DNA of 56,675 nucleotides from a bacterium (GTDB lineage: Bacteria > Krumholzibacteriota > Krumholzibacteriia > LZORAL124-64-63). Made by a program: the position numbers and the translations under genes. This document shows positions 1-9,251 of this stretch, piece by piece. Within the stretch, counting starts at the first letter, position 1. Each line of letters opens with the position of its first letter. The stretch spans positions 1 through 56,675 of the forward strand of contig JAIFKS010000009.1 in NCBI GenBank assembly GCA_020049465.1, given 5' to 3'. Below the pieces are notes generated by a model. The model was given only the letters and a program-made list of their open reading frames with translations, was not told where the DNA came from and ran no database searches.

Positions 1-87
1 AACCTTCTTTGGGATAAATTGCCACCAGCTTAAACGGTTTGCCGCCGTATTTTTCATTGCCGAAAATAATCGTGTTTTCATACTAAA
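1..87 (-). other. Foreign coding fragment at contig edge (solute-binding-protein-like)
   Basis: These bases are AT-richer (33 of 87 are G/C) than everything that follows. Read on the minus strand, one frame is open from the junction to the window edge and reads YENTIIFGNEKYGG followed by KPFKLVAIYPKEG. That resembles an internal piece of an extracellular solute-binding protein of an ABC transporter; this is recalled family resemblance, not a search. The adjacent M20 gene is broken in mid-domain exactly where composition changes. The simplest reading is a chimeric assembly join or a contaminating sequence end, not an insertion. Confidence 0.55.
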
Positions 88-398
88 ATGGCCATGTGGC
101 CGTCGTGGCCGCATTTGTGGGCCGTGCCGTCACGCTTCGAGGCGTGGCGCAGCGGGATCGTCTCGGGAACCGGCACCGCGTCCAGTTCGGCGCGCAGCAG
201 AACGCAGGGCCCGTCGCCGCCCGCGGGCGCCGACCAGACGGCGGCCACGCCACAGCCGCCCAATCCGGTCAGGATCACGTCGGGTCCGGCGGCCGCCAGT
301 TCGGCGGCGACCAGCGCCGCGGTGGCGGTCTCGGCGCCTGAAGGTTCGGCCAGCGTGTGCAGGCGGCGGCGCAGCGACTTCAGCACGTGCCCGGTCAT
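88..398 (-). CDS. M20 family metallopeptidase/amidohydrolase, N-terminal fragment
   Basis: This is the first ~103 residues of an M20D-type amidohydrolase (N-acyl amino acid or peptide hydrolase, cytoplasmic, two metal ions). The fragment shows the LRRRLHTLAEPSGAE start of the family and the metal-site motif HKCGHDGHMAIL near residue 95. The frame then hits TGA at 78-80, two codons into AT-rich sequence, so the catalytic domain is cut at the composition break rather than ending naturally. The ATG at 398 overlaps the stop of the upstream exported protein (ATGA), so the two are translationally coupled. Family assignment is firm; substrate is unknown. Confidence 0.75.
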
Positions 399-2584
399 GG
401 CCGGTTCGCCGTGCCGGCCTGCCAGCGGCAGGTGCGGTCGGCGATCTGCGTGAATCCGGCGCCCCCGCGCACGGTCTCGATCTCCAGGGGCCAGCCCGCG
501 CGCAGCAGCGCGTCCTGCACCGCGCGCGCCTGGCCGGCCACCGCGGTCTCCTGCGTGAAGTCCACCCAGGCGACCTTCACGCCGGCCGGCGGCGGGCCCA
601 CGCGGCGCGCCAGATCGATGGCGCCGGCTCCCGGCCAAGGCTCCAGTGCGCCATCGGCAAAGATCAACAAACGACCGACGGCGGCGTCGGGCGACGAGGC
701 CAGCGCCAGCCCCGGCGCCACGGCCCGCCGCTGTACCGCCAATTGCAGTTTCCCGGCCCCGAAGTGTTCGCGGGCCCACCGGCCGCAGGCCCGCAACTCC
801 GCTTCGTCATCGGACGGCGAGGGGTCCGGCCCGCTGGCCGTCGCGCCATCGCCCCCGGTTGTTCCCGGGGCCACGACGAACACGGGCCAGACCGCCTGTC
901 CGGCCAGGGAAGACGGCCCGAGATGGATCGGGCCGACGTTCGTCTCGGCGAACCAACGCTGGATGCGGGTGGCCAGCCGCAGGGCGTCGTCCTGTCCATG
1001 CCCGGCCAGCAGGACCGGCGCCAGCGCCGCGTCCGCGGGGCGCCCCGCCGGCATCACCAGATGGCAGAGTCGATCGGATCCGTCCGGACCGGGGTAGACG
1101 AAAGCGGTCAGGCCCTCGGTCGGCACCAGCGAGCCGGTCTGCCGGAACCGCGTCAGCATCAGGTTCAGATCGCCGAGGGTCGTGGTCAGGGCGCCGGGAT
1201 GACGGCGCGGCCGATGCGTGCGGACAGCGGCAGCCACCGCCGTCAGGTAGTGGTTCGCGGTCGCCTGCTCTCCGGCCGGCAGCCGGTCGATGACGCTGCG
1301 GTAGCCCGCTTCCCAATCGGGTTCCAGGTTGAGCAGCCAGGCGGACCATTCGGCCGACTGCCCCGAGGGAAACGCCAGGGTGGCGCTGACGCGGCAGGGT
1401 CCGACACGCAACCGGCTGAAGTCGACGGCCCGGTTGAACACATTCAGCCCCGCGTTCAGCGGGACCGTTTCAACCGACGGACCATCGGCCAGCAGGGGTT
1501 GCCCTTCACCGTCGCGAAAATCGACGGTCAGCGTCCCGTCACCGGCGTGCTCGCACACCGCCGTCAGGTTCAGCGCAACCGCGCCGCCGGTCACGATCGA
1601 CGCGGGGGTCCGTCCGAACAACATGCCGGGAGCGGCGGTGGTCAGGTCGAAGTCCAGCCGTGCGGCAGGCTGGCGCGGCGAGGCGGGCCGATCGAGGATC
1701 GCCGCTGGCATCAACCGCGGGCCGGCGCTGCCGCCGCTGCCGCGCAGGACGGCGTTCAGGCCCAGTTCACGATCGACCAGCGGGTGGTAGGGGGCGATGG
1801 CGGACCAGGGAATCATGGCGTCCATCACCAGGTGCGCGGTGCCGAGGCCGCGGAACTTCGGTTCCAATTCGCGCACGCGCTGCCAGCGACCGGTCTCGGC
1901 CACGAACAGCGCGCCGACTCCCGCGCCCTTGTCCAGGCCGAAGCCGAACACGAAACAGTCGGCTGTTTCGCCACTTCCGTCGGCCGCGAGGTCTCCCAGC
2001 GCTACGGCCACGCCGGCTTCCCCCTGCCAGGGTCGGGCGGCGCCTTGGGGCAGCCAGCGTCCCCCGGAATCATCCGCTTCCAACCGCAGGGTCAGACCGA
2101 CCGGTTCCCAGGTGAGGGTCAGCCGTGCCGTCTGTCCGGCGACCGGCTCCAGCGTGAGCGTCGCCGCCCGGCCCTGCGTCAGTCGTGCGCCGCGGGCAAG
2201 GCTCAGGGCCCCGCGCTGCCGCCGGTGATCGGCGATCGCCAGTTTCACGCCTTCGGCCGCGGCTCCCTGCAGGTCGGGATCGGCCAGCGCGAAGGCGTCA
2301 TCGTCGAAGCCGGCCTCGAGCGCGGCGCGCAGGCTCCGGACGGCGGCCTCGGCTTCCCCGGCGCGGCTTTCCAGACAGGCCTGGTTGTAGAGCATGATCG
2401 GGTCGCCGGGACGGAGCGCGTTCTCCTGGCGGCACAGTGTCAGGGCTTCGGCCACGCGGCCGGCGCTCTGCAGCGCGGAGATACGCTCGGCGGGGGTTTG
2501 GGCGAGGGCCGGACAGGCATACGCAGCCGTCAGGACGGCCATAAGGATCACCGCCGCAACCGGATTCCGACACGATACGGACAT
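395..2584 (-). CDS. Exported protein with TPR-like N-terminus and CBM9/DOMON-like domain
   Basis: A 729-residue protein with an N-terminal signal peptide (hydrophobic stretch about residues 8-26, ending ALAQ). Next come TPR-like helices (about 30-100: ERISALQSAGRVAEALTLCRQ, then YNQACLESRAGE). Residues about 130-300 resemble a CBM9/DOMON-like beta sandwich, with an IPWSAIAPYHP strand typical of that fold. The C-terminal half contains LLAGHGQ and may be a degenerate alpha/beta hydrolase; I see no convincing catalytic triad. AAGGAACCC precedes the ATG. It is coupled to the M20 hydrolase, so a role in peptide or glycan use at the cell surface is possible but unproven. Confidence 0.65.
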   Translation of the reverse strand: MSVSCRNPVAAVILMAVLTAAYACPALAQTPAERISALQSAGRVAEALTLCRQENALRPGDPIMLYNQACLESRAGEAEAAVRSLRAALEAGFDDDAFALADPDLQGAAAEGVKLAIADHRRQRGALSLARGARLTQGRAATLTLEPVAGQTARLTLTWEPVGLTLRLEADDSGGRWLPQGAARPWQGEAGVAVALGDLAADGSGETADCFVFGFGLDKGAGVGALFVAETGRWQRVRELEPKFRGLGTAHLVMDAMIPWSAIAPYHPLVDRELGLNAVLRGSGGSAGPRLMPAAILDRPASPRQPAARLDFDLTTAAPGMLFGRTPASIVTGGAVALNLTAVCEHAGDGTLTVDFRDGEGQPLLADGPSVETVPLNAGLNVFNRAVDFSRLRVGPCRVSATLAFPSGQSAEWSAWLLNLEPDWEAGYRSVIDRLPAGEQATANHYLTAVAAAVRTHRPRRHPGALTTTLGDLNLMLTRFRQTGSLVPTEGLTAFVYPGPDGSDRLCHLVMPAGRPADAALAPVLLAGHGQDDALRLATRIQRWFAETNVGPIHLGPSSLAGQAVWPVFVVAPGTTGGDGATASGPDPSPSDDEAELRACGRWAREHFGAGKLQLAVQRRAVAPGLALASSPDAAVGRLLIFADGALEPWPGAGAIDLARRVGPPPAGVKVAWVDFTQETAVAGQARAVQDALLRAGWPLEIETVRGGAGFTQIADRTCRWQAGTANRP

Positions 2585-2678
2585 GGGTTCCTTTCGGGGC
2601 GCGGCCCGGTCAGATGTGCAAAACCATTGTTACCAAAGCTGGAATATAAGGTTCCGGCACCCAAAGCGGCCAACGCCG

Positions 2679-2707
2679 TTGTGGCCGTTCGCGATTTCTG
2701 GTAGATT
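2679..2707 (+). promoter_or_regulatory. Candidate sigma-70 promoter for the PhzF-family gene
   Basis: TTGTGG (2679-2684), a 17-base spacer and TAGATT (2702-2707) lie in the divergent gap 2585-2823 ahead of the gene at 2824. Both boxes match the consensus only in part. The surrounding bases are AT-richer than the window average. No terminator or other gene is seen in this gap. Confidence 0.3.
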
Positions 2708-2823
2708 GACATCCTGAGCCAGGTCAGACGCCACTTCGCACACGCGCCGCGCACTTCCGGGCGCGCGGTACCGGCACGAACGGCGGCCCCGCCGGAGAGC
2801 CGCCATGGCGAAACGAGGGCACC

Positions 2824-3756
2824 ATGGCCATCATCCCCTTCCATATCGTGGATGCGTTCGCTTCGCGTCCGTTCACGGGCAATCCCGCCGCGATCATTCC
2901 CAACGCCTCGTGCCTGACGGACGCGGAGATGATGCTGATCACCGGCGAACTGTCGATGGAGGCGGGCTTCGTCCTGCCGCCCGACAATCCGCGGGCCGAT
3001 CTGAAGCTCCGCTTCTTCACGCGCCGGCGCGAAGCCGCCCTCAGCGGCCACGTGCTGATCGCCGCCTTCGCTTCGATGGCCGACCGCGGCTTCTACAAGC
3101 CGTCTCCCGAAGGTCTGGATCTGCTGGTCGAGACCGGCGCCGGCATGCTCCCGGTGCGCCTCTATCTGGCCGCCGACGGCCAGCCGCTGGTGACGCTCCG
3201 CCTGCCCACGCCCCGCTTCGGCGAACCGGTGCCGGCCAGCGAAGTCGCCGTCGCGCTCGGTGTGCCCGAACACATGATCGGGATCGGCGACCACGGTCCG
3301 CAGCGCGTGTCCTGCGGATTCGACCAGATCATCGTGCCCATCGGCGACCGTCAGGCGATCCGCGGCGCGGTGGGGAATATTGATGCGATTGCCGATCTGA
3401 CCGATCGCCGCGGCGTCGGCGGTCTGACGATGTTCTGCCCGGAAACCTACGGCCAGGTGGCCGATTTCCACTGCCGGTTCTTCCATCCGCACGTGGGCAC
3501 CGACGAGGACGTGGCCAGCGGCACCGCCCTGGGCGCGGTTGCCGCCTACGTGGTCGAACACGGTTTGATGCCGGCGTCCGAACACGTGCTGGTGGTCACC
3601 GAGCAGGGGCATGCGCTGGGCCGGCCGAACCTGGCCGAGATGACCGTGCACGCGCCCGACGGACGCGCCTCCGCGGTCGACCTCACGGCCGGCGGTGCGG
3701 TGGTCATGCGCGGGTCGTTCCACTTCCACCGGCAGTCGGCGGCGGTCGAAGCGTGA
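2824..3756 (+). CDS. PhzF family isomerase/epimerase-like protein
   Basis: A 310-residue member of the PhzF (phenazine biosynthesis-like, diaminopimelate epimerase fold) family: HIVDAFASRPFTGNPAAII at the N-terminus and two mirrored half-domains. The presumed catalytic Glu is in LSMEAGFVLP (about residue 46); the second-half motif is DEDVASGTALGAVAAY. The usual GHATLA segment reads SGHVLIAAF. A GAGGG lies just ahead of the ATG. No phenazine genes are near; family members outside such clusters have mostly unknown substrates. Its stop overlaps the GTG of the following lipoprotein gene (GTGA). Confidence 0.85.
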   Translation: MAIIPFHIVDAFASRPFTGNPAAIIPNASCLTDAEMMLITGELSMEAGFVLPPDNPRADLKLRFFTRRREAALSGHVLIAAFASMADRGFYKPSPEGLDLLVETGAGMLPVRLYLAADGQPLVTLRLPTPRFGEPVPASEVAVALGVPEHMIGIGDHGPQRVSCGFDQIIVPIGDRQAIRGAVGNIDAIADLTDRRGVGGLTMFCPETYGQVADFHCRFFHPHVGTDEDVASGTALGAVAAYVVEHGLMPASEHVLVVTEQGHALGRPNLAEMTVHAPDGRASAVDLTAGGAVVMRGSFHFHRQSAAVEA

Positions 3757-5057
3757 CCTCGGGGCTGCCGTTCCCGCGAGCGCGTGCCCGGCGCGTGCTC
3801 GCGGCGGCCGCCCTGCTGTGTCTGCTGCCGGCCTGTTCAGACGAGTCGTCGCCGGAAGATCCGGTCGTGCTGGTCGAAATCGTCGCCGAGGATTCGGGGC
3901 TGGCCCTGCCGGGACTGAAGGTTGTGCTCCTGGATGCGAACACGAACGCGCCACTGTCAGGTCCGGCGGTCAGCGATGCGTCCGGGCGGTGTCTGCTGGG
4001 TCCGGTGGCCGGCGGACGCCCGCGGTTGGTCGTCTTCGGGGGACCGCTCTGGGCCGTTCACCACCAACCCGACTGGTACGGCACCCTGCTCACTGCGGGG
4101 GGGCGGCCGATCGGTTTCGCCGCGCCGGCGACGCCGAATCGCGTGACGATGCGTCCGCGTCGGCGGCCCGGCACGGAGCCCAGGTTTTCGGGCCGGGTGG
4201 TCGATGCCGTCGACGGCCGTCCGCTCGGGCAGGCCTTTGTGTCCCTGTCGCCGTGGCCGACCGGCTACGGCGGCGGCGCCGAGACCAGCGACGACGTGAC
4301 CGGCCCTGACGGCGTCTTCACGGTGTACGACATTCCCGTCGCGCTGGATCGGGACACCGGCATCGGTTACCAGGTCCTGCCGCTGGTCGTCAGCCGCGAC
4401 GGATATCGCACGATCCGCTGGACGTACGATCCTCCCGGCGGGCTGGACTACACGGACGTGGCGGGGCTCGAAATCCCCTTGACGCCCCTGGGACCGGACG
4501 ACAGCGGACGACTATCCGGCCGCGTGGAGCGCGATGGTCTGCCACTGGCCGATCTGCTGGTGGGGCTCGTCGCGGCGCCGACGGCCAAGGGCGCCGTCGG
4601 AGTGGTGGGGCAGGTGGCGCGGACCGACGTCGCGGGCCGCTTCGTTTTCGATCGCCTGGCGGCGGGCGCCTATGTGACGCACCCGGGATTCCTGGCGGGT
4701 GACGGCGCCTGGTTCGGCGCCGCCGCCGCGCCGCCGGTGATCGTCGATGCCGTCACTCCGGCGGACGCGGGCGTCCTGCGCGTGCTGCACGAGATCCGGC
4801 CTGCGCGCGCCAACCCTTCACGTCTGGCGGCGGCGGACACGCTGGTGACCTTCCACTGGAGCGCCGTGGCGGGCGCCGCGCGCTATGTGTGGTTCCTTGA
4901 TGGCGACGCCCTGGCTGAATCCGCGGTCGAGAGCGTGACGGTCACGCTGCCGGCGCTGGCGCCCGGGCTTCATCGCTGGCAGGTGGCGGCTCTGGACGCC
5001 GGCGGTGACGCGGTGGGTTATCTGCAGAACGAGGCCTGGTTCCGCCGGGATCCCTGA
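3753..5057 (+). CDS. Lipoprotein with carboxypeptidase-regulatory-like (Ig-type) domains
   Basis: A 434-residue protein starting GTG inside the previous stop. The signal peptide is Arg-rich, then hydrophobic, with lipobox LLPAC giving a lipidated Cys at residue 28 followed by an acidic linker. Three or so beta-sandwich repeats resemble carboxypeptidase-regulatory-like domains (GLALPGLKVVLLDANTNAPL, SGRVVDAVDGRPLGQAFVSL, SGRVERDGLPLADLLVGLV). The C-terminal ~90 residues look like a fibronectin III-type module (VTFHWSAVAGAARYVWFLDG). It probably sits on the outer membrane; ligand unknown. The gene converges on ackA with only 17 bases between stops. Confidence 0.7.
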   Translation: MTSGLPFPRARARRVLAAAALLCLLPACSDESSPEDPVVLVEIVAEDSGLALPGLKVVLLDANTNAPLSGPAVSDASGRCLLGPVAGGRPRLVVFGGPLWAVHHQPDWYGTLLTAGGRPIGFAAPATPNRVTMRPRRRPGTEPRFSGRVVDAVDGRPLGQAFVSLSPWPTGYGGGAETSDDVTGPDGVFTVYDIPVALDRDTGIGYQVLPLVVSRDGYRTIRWTYDPPGGLDYTDVAGLEIPLTPLGPDDSGRLSGRVERDGLPLADLLVGLVAAPTAKGAVGVVGQVARTDVAGRFVFDRLAAGAYVTHPGFLAGDGAWFGAAAAPPVIVDAVTPADAGVLRVLHEIRPARANPSRLAAADTLVTFHWSAVAGAARYVWFLDGDALAESAVESVTVTLPALAPGLHRWQVAALDAGGDAVGYLQNEAWFRRDP

Positions 5058-5074
5058 CCGGGCGCTCCGCGTGG

Positions 5075-6274
5075 TCAGCGGCGCACGAGCTCGGCGGTGT
5101 CCCGGGCGATCATCAGTTCCTCGTTCGTCGGCACGATCATGATCCGCACGCGCGAACTCGATTTGCTGATGATCGATTCGTCATGGCGCGTGGCGTTCTT
5201 GAACGTGTCCAGCGTGGCGCCGATCGCGTCCAGTCCGCGGCAGGCCCATTCCCGCACCAGCGACGCGTGTTCGCCGACGCCGGCGGTGAAGATGATGGCG
5301 TCGACCCTGCCGAGGGCCACGGCGTAGGCGCCGATGTACTTGCGGATGTGGTAGGCGTAGGTCTCCAGGGCCAGCCGCGCGCGGTCGTTGCCGTTGGCGT
5401 ACTCGCGCTCGACGTCGCGAAGGTCGCTGCTGATGCCGCTGATACCCAGCATCCCGCTTTCCTTGTTGAGGATCTTCTCCACGCCGTTCAGGTCCAGGTT
5501 CAGCGTGCGCGACAGGAATCCGACCAGCGCGGGATCGATGTCGCCGCTGCGCGTACCCATCATCAGGCCTTCCAGAGGCGTCAGCCCCATCGAGGTGTCG
5601 ATCGACTTGCCGCCGCGCACCGCCGCCACCGAGGCGCCGTTGCCCAGATGGCAACTGATGAAATTCAGGTCGGCCGGATCGCGCTCGAGCATCTGCGCCG
5701 CGCGCGCGGTCACGTAGCGGTGGCTGGTGCCGTGGAAACCGTAGCGCCGGATCCGGTACTCTTCGTAAAGCCGGTAGGGGATGGGGTAGATGTAGGCCAT
5801 GTCCGGCATCGTCTGGTGGAACGCCGTGTCGAAGACGCCCACCATCGGCACCGTCGGCAGCACCGTCCGCGCCGCCTCGATGCCGGTGATGTTGGCCGGG
5901 TTGTGCAGAGGCGCCAGCGGGACGCACTCCCGCAACGCATCCACCACGTCCTCGTCGATGATCACCGAGGCCGAGTACTTCTCGCCGGCATGGACGACGC
6001 GGTGCCCGATGGCGGCGATCTCGTCCAGCGAATGCAGCACGCCGCGCTCCGGGTGTAGCAGCGCCGCCAACAGCAGTTCGCAGGCGTGGGCGTGGTCGGG
6101 GATCGGCAGCTCCTCGTTCACGACCGCGCCGTTGTGCGGGCTGAACGTGTGGATGCCCATGGGCAGGCCGATGCGCTCGATCAGGCCCTTGGCCATGAGC
6201 GTCTCGTTGTCCATCTCCATGAGCTGGTACTTGAGCGAACTGCTGCCGCAGTTGATGACCAGGACGTTGAACAT
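5075..6274 (-). CDS. ackA: Acetate kinase
   Basis: A 399-residue cytoplasmic enzyme (acetyl phosphate + ADP = acetate + ATP), the normal length for the family. Signature segments are all present: NCGSSSLKY at the N-terminus, GHRVVHAGEKYS, GVFDTAFHQTMP, RRYGFHGTSHRYV, CHLGNGASVAAV, the DTSMGLTPLEGLMMGTRSGD loop, and FTAGVGEHA in the nucleotide site. It lies 13 bases after pta on the same strand, forming the usual acetyl-CoA to acetate ATP-generating pathway. The upstream Rrf2 gene may control the pair. Confidence 0.97.
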   Translation of the reverse strand: MFNVLVINCGSSSLKYQLMEMDNETLMAKGLIERIGLPMGIHTFSPHNGAVVNEELPIPDHAHACELLLAALLHPERGVLHSLDEIAAIGHRVVHAGEKYSASVIIDEDVVDALRECVPLAPLHNPANITGIEAARTVLPTVPMVGVFDTAFHQTMPDMAYIYPIPYRLYEEYRIRRYGFHGTSHRYVTARAAQMLERDPADLNFISCHLGNGASVAAVRGGKSIDTSMGLTPLEGLMMGTRSGDIDPALVGFLSRTLNLDLNGVEKILNKESGMLGISGISSDLRDVEREYANGNDRARLALETYAYHIRKYIGAYAVALGRVDAIIFTAGVGEHASLVREWACRGLDAIGATLDTFKNATRHDESIISKSSSRVRIMIVPTNEELMIARDTAELVRR

Positions 6275-6287
6275 CGTGCGTTTGACC

Positions 6288-7280
6288 TCAGACGCTCTGC
6301 AGCACGGTAATGGCGGCCACGTTGACGATGTCGTCGACGCTGCAGCCGCGCGAAAGGTCGTTCACGCCGCGGGCCATGCCCTGCAGTACGGGACCGACCG
6401 CCTCGGCGCCGGCCAGGCGCTGCACCAGCTTGTAGCCGATGTTGCCCGCGTCCAGGTCGGGGAAGATGAGTACGTTGGCTTTGCCGGCCACGGCGCTGCC
6501 GGGCGCCTTCTTCTCGCCGATGGCCGGCACGATGGCCGCGTCCAGCTGCAGCGGGCCGTCCACGGCCAGGTTCGGCGCCTTGCGCCGCACGATCTCCAGG
6601 GCGGCGACGACCTTGTCCACGTCCGGCCCGGCGCCGCTGCCCATCGTGCTGAAGCTGAGCATCGCCACGACCGGCTCGAAGCCGCACAGCGCGCGGGCGG
6701 TGCCGGCGGTCGCGATGGCGATGTCCGCCAGCTGTTCGGCATTGGGTTGCGGGTTGACCGCGCAGTCGCCGAACACCAGCCGGCCGGCGTCGCCGAAGGT
6801 CCAGTCCGGCCGCACCATGACGAAGCAGCTCGAGACGATCGAGGTGCCCGGGGCCATGCCCACGATCTGGAAGCCGGCGCGCAGCACGTTGCCCGTCGAG
6901 TTGACGGCGCCCGCCACCATGCCGTCGGCCAGGCCGCGGCGGACGAGCATCGCGCCGAAGAACAGGGGGTCGGCGAGCGTGGTCGCGGCTTCCTCTTCGG
7001 TCATGCCCTTGTGCCGGCGCAGTTCGTGGTACTCGCGCACGAAGTCGGCGCGGTAGCTCGAGCGCACGGGATCGATCACGCGGATGCCCGCCGGGTCCAC
7101 GCCCAGGGCCGCGAAACGCGCGGCCACGGCGGCTTCTTCGCCCAGGACGACGACGCCGGCCAGCTTGCCGTCACGGATGCGTCCGGCCGCCTGCAGGGTG
7201 CGGTCATCGACCGATTCGGGCAGCACGACGGTCTTGCCGAGGGCGGCGGCCCTCGCGTGCAGTGAAGTGATGAAGTCCAT
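6288..7280 (-). CDS. pta: Phosphate acetyltransferase
   Basis: A 330-residue short-type phosphotransacetylase (acetyl-CoA + Pi = acetyl phosphate + CoA) without the extra N-terminal domains of the E. coli enzyme. Recognisable are [13 protein letters not shown] near the start, [18 protein letters not shown], and the [20 protein letters not shown] region. I start it at the ATG at 7280 because GGGGGA lies just ahead. The frame is open a further 33 codons upstream, but that extension is Pro/Gly/Arg-rich and not family-like. Rrf2 is upstream and ackA follows. Confidence 0.95.
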   Translation of the reverse strand: MDFITSLHARAAALGKTVVLPESVDDRTLQAAGRIRDGKLAGVVVLGEEAAVAARFAALGVDPAGIRVIDPVRSSYRADFVREYHELRRHKGMTEEEAATTLADPLFFGAMLVRRGLADGMVAGAVNSTGNVLRAGFQIVGMAPGTSIVSSCFVMVRPDWTFGDAGRLVFGDCAVNPQPNAEQLADIAIATAGTARALCGFEPVVAMLSFSTMGSGAGPDVDKVVAALEIVRRKAPNLAVDGPLQLDAAIVPAIGEKKAPGSAVAGKANVLIFPDLDAGNIGYKLVQRLAGAEAVGPVLQGMARGVNDLSRGCSVDDIVNVAAITVLQSV

Positions 7281-7382
7281 GATGGTCCCCCGAAGCTGCG
7301 CCGGCGGGCGGATGCCCGGCGGCACGATGGGGCGCACGGCCGGGCCCGGCGGGGTGCCGGGGGGGCTGCGCTCCGGCAATCC

Positions 7383-7847
7383 CTACTGCGTGTCGGCCAC
7401 GCCGCCGGCGTCCAGCTGTTGCAGCGAGAGGTAGCCCTCGTCGCGCATCGCACAGACCAGGTCGGCCAGCGTGAATCCGGTCCAGAATTCCTTCAGACGC
7501 GCGTCCAGCAGCGTCCAGATCGAGCGCGTCAGGCAGTCGCCGGCACGGTCGCAGGTCTGGGGTTCGGCCACGCAGTCGACCGGGGCGGTGTGCGAGTCCA
7601 GCGCGCTGATCACGTCCCAGAGTGTGATCTCGGTCGGCGCCCGGCCCAGCGTGTAGCCGCCGCGCACGCCCTTGCGGCTGACGATCAGGTTGGCGCGCCG
7701 CAGGGCGCCGACCACCTGCTCGAGGTATTTGCCGCTGATTTCCTGGCTTTCGGCGATGGCGCTGATGGGGACGGGTTCGCCGCCGTATTCGCCGGCGATC
7801 TGCAGGATGGCGCGCAGTCCGTAGCGGACCTTGGTATTGACCTTCAT
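7383..7847 (-). CDS. Rrf2 family transcriptional regulator with Fe-S cysteines
   Basis: A 154-residue winged-helix regulator beginning MKVNTKVRYGLRAIL, with the recognition region ISGKYLEQVVGALRRANLIVSRKGV and the wing GGYTLGRAP. Cys92, Cys99 and Cys105 (DCVAEPQTCDRAGDC) sit where IscR/NsrR/RsrR-type proteins bind an iron-sulfur cluster, so it likely senses Fe-S status, redox or NO. It precedes pta-ackA on the same strand with a ~100-base gap, which suggests control of acetate metabolism. The nifU/nifS genes are elsewhere in the window, so an IscR-like role on those is also possible. Confidence 0.88.
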   Translation of the reverse strand: MKVNTKVRYGLRAILQIAGEYGGEPVPISAIAESQEISGKYLEQVVGALRRANLIVSRKGVRGGYTLGRAPTEITLWDVISALDSHTAPVDCVAEPQTCDRAGDCLTRSIWTLLDARLKEFWTGFTLADLVCAMRDEGYLSLQQLDAGGVADTQ

Positions 7848-8011
7848 GGCAGTGCCTGCTCCGCTCCCGGACCCTTTGTGGGGACCGTGGTTACCTGCGG
7901 CCGGGCACCCGGCTGGCGCCGTCAGGCGTCAAGGGCGATGCGGCCCAAGTGAATGCCTCGGGTCGAAATCTATCGCGGCAGGGTCCGGAAGTCCAAGAAC
8001 TTCCGAGGCTC

Positions 8012-8040
8012 TTTACACGAGGGGCGAACATCGTTACCGT
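8012..8040 (+). promoter_or_regulatory. Candidate promoter ahead of the adenosine deaminase gene
   Basis: TTTACA (8012-8017), 17 bases, TACCGT (8035-8040) in the divergent gap 7848-8113. The -35 is good and the -10 weak. Nothing else recognisable lies in the gap; it must also hold the Rrf2 promoter, which I could not place. Confidence 0.3.
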
Positions 8041-8113
8041 GTCGGGAATTTATCCCGATCCGACCGGGACCCGCGCGGGCCCCGGAACGGCCTCGAAACC
8101 GAAAAGGAGAATC

Positions 8114-9142
8114 ATGACCTCACAGGAACAGCGGGAGTTCATCCGCACGCTTTACCTGTCGGATATCCACCGCCACTTCGACGGTTCGATCCGTCCGGCC
8201 ACGCTCTGGGAACTCTCCGAAAAATACTACAGCGCGGTACCCGGTCTCGACTACGAGCAATTCCGGCACTACCTGCAATGGGACGAGTCCCAGGACAGCA
8301 CCCTGCTGGACTATCTCGACAAGTTCCACGTGCCGCTGCAGTACACGCAGTTCTACGACAACATCCGGCGCATCAGCTACGAACTGGCCGAGGACGCCTA
8401 CAACGACGGCGTGCGCCTGCTGGAACTGCGCATCAATCCGCTGATCCACCGCCGCGCCGGGTTGACCAGCCGCCAGGTGCTGGCGGCGACGCGCAAGGGC
8501 TTCGACGCCTTTACCGAGACGCACCCGGACTTCCGGGTGGGCATCATCGTGATCGCGATGCGCAACCACGGCGGCAACATGGCGCGCATCCTCCTGCGCG
8601 AGATCGTCGGCGAACGCGAGGACTTCCACAACGGCGCGGGCGTGGTCGGCTTCGACATCGCCGGGCACGAGGCGCCGTTCCCGCCGGTCCTGTTCAAGGA
8701 GGCGTACGCGCTGGCCACCAGGATGGGGCTCAAGACCACGGCCCATGCCGGCGAGAGCGAAGGGCCGGAGCGCATCTGGGAAGCGTTGGAAAACCTGGGG
8801 CCGGACCGCATCGGCCACGGCACCAGCGCCGGACAGGATGTCGAACTGATGCGCCGGCTGGCCCGCGACGGCATCTACCTGGAAGTCTGTCTGTCGTCGA
8901 ACCTGCAGACGGGGGCGGTCGCCTCGCTGGCGGACCATCCGCTGCCGAAGTTCCTCGAAGCCGGCATCAAGGTCGCGCTCTGCACGGACAACCCGACGGT
9001 CAGCAGCACCACGCTGTCGCGCGAATACGAACTGGCCATGACCACGTTCGGCTTCAGCGAGGACGACATGCGGCGCATCGCCCGGATGTCCTGCCAGGGC
9101 ACGTTCCTGGCCGCCGGCTGTCCCGAGGCCGGGGGCGGTTGA
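8114..9142 (+). CDS. Adenosine deaminase family protein
   Basis: A 342-residue amidohydrolase-fold deaminase of the adenosine/adenine deaminase family (purine salvage). Metal and catalytic motifs are visible: [10 protein letters not shown] near residue 17 (HxHxDG), TTAHAGES with the zinc His, [10 protein letters not shown], and [19 protein letters not shown] with the terminal metal Asp. The start is the ATG at 8114 preceded by AAGGAGA; the frame is open further upstream but that part is not family-like. Whether the substrate is adenosine, adenine or a modified purine cannot be told from sequence reading alone. Confidence 0.9.
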   Translation: MTSQEQREFIRTLYLSDIHRHFDGSIRPATLWELSEKYYSAVPGLDYEQFRHYLQWDESQDSTLLDYLDKFHVPLQYTQFYDNIRRISYELAEDAYNDGVRLLELRINPLIHRRAGLTSRQVLAATRKGFDAFTETHPDFRVGIIVIAMRNHGGNMARILLREIVGEREDFHNGAGVVGFDIAGHEAPFPPVLFKEAYALATRMGLKTTAHAGESEGPERIWEALENLGPDRIGHGTSAGQDVELMRRLARDGIYLEVCLSSNLQTGAVASLADHPLPKFLEAGIKVALCTDNPTVSSTTLSREYELAMTTFGFSEDDMRRIARMSCQGTFLAAGCPEAGGG

Positions 9143-9251
9143 GGCGCCGGGCCCCGCCCCCGGGGGCGCGACGCGGGTTGCGATGCCCGGATCGGTGACC
9201 GATAATGGCGCCGTCCGGCGGAGAAAACGGTTCCAGCGGAAGGGTGCAGGC

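Noticed and set aside
7281..7379. 33-codon N-terminal extension of pta
   Set aside because: Pro/Gly/Arg-rich, not family-like, and a good ribosome-binding site lies just before the internal ATG at 7280.
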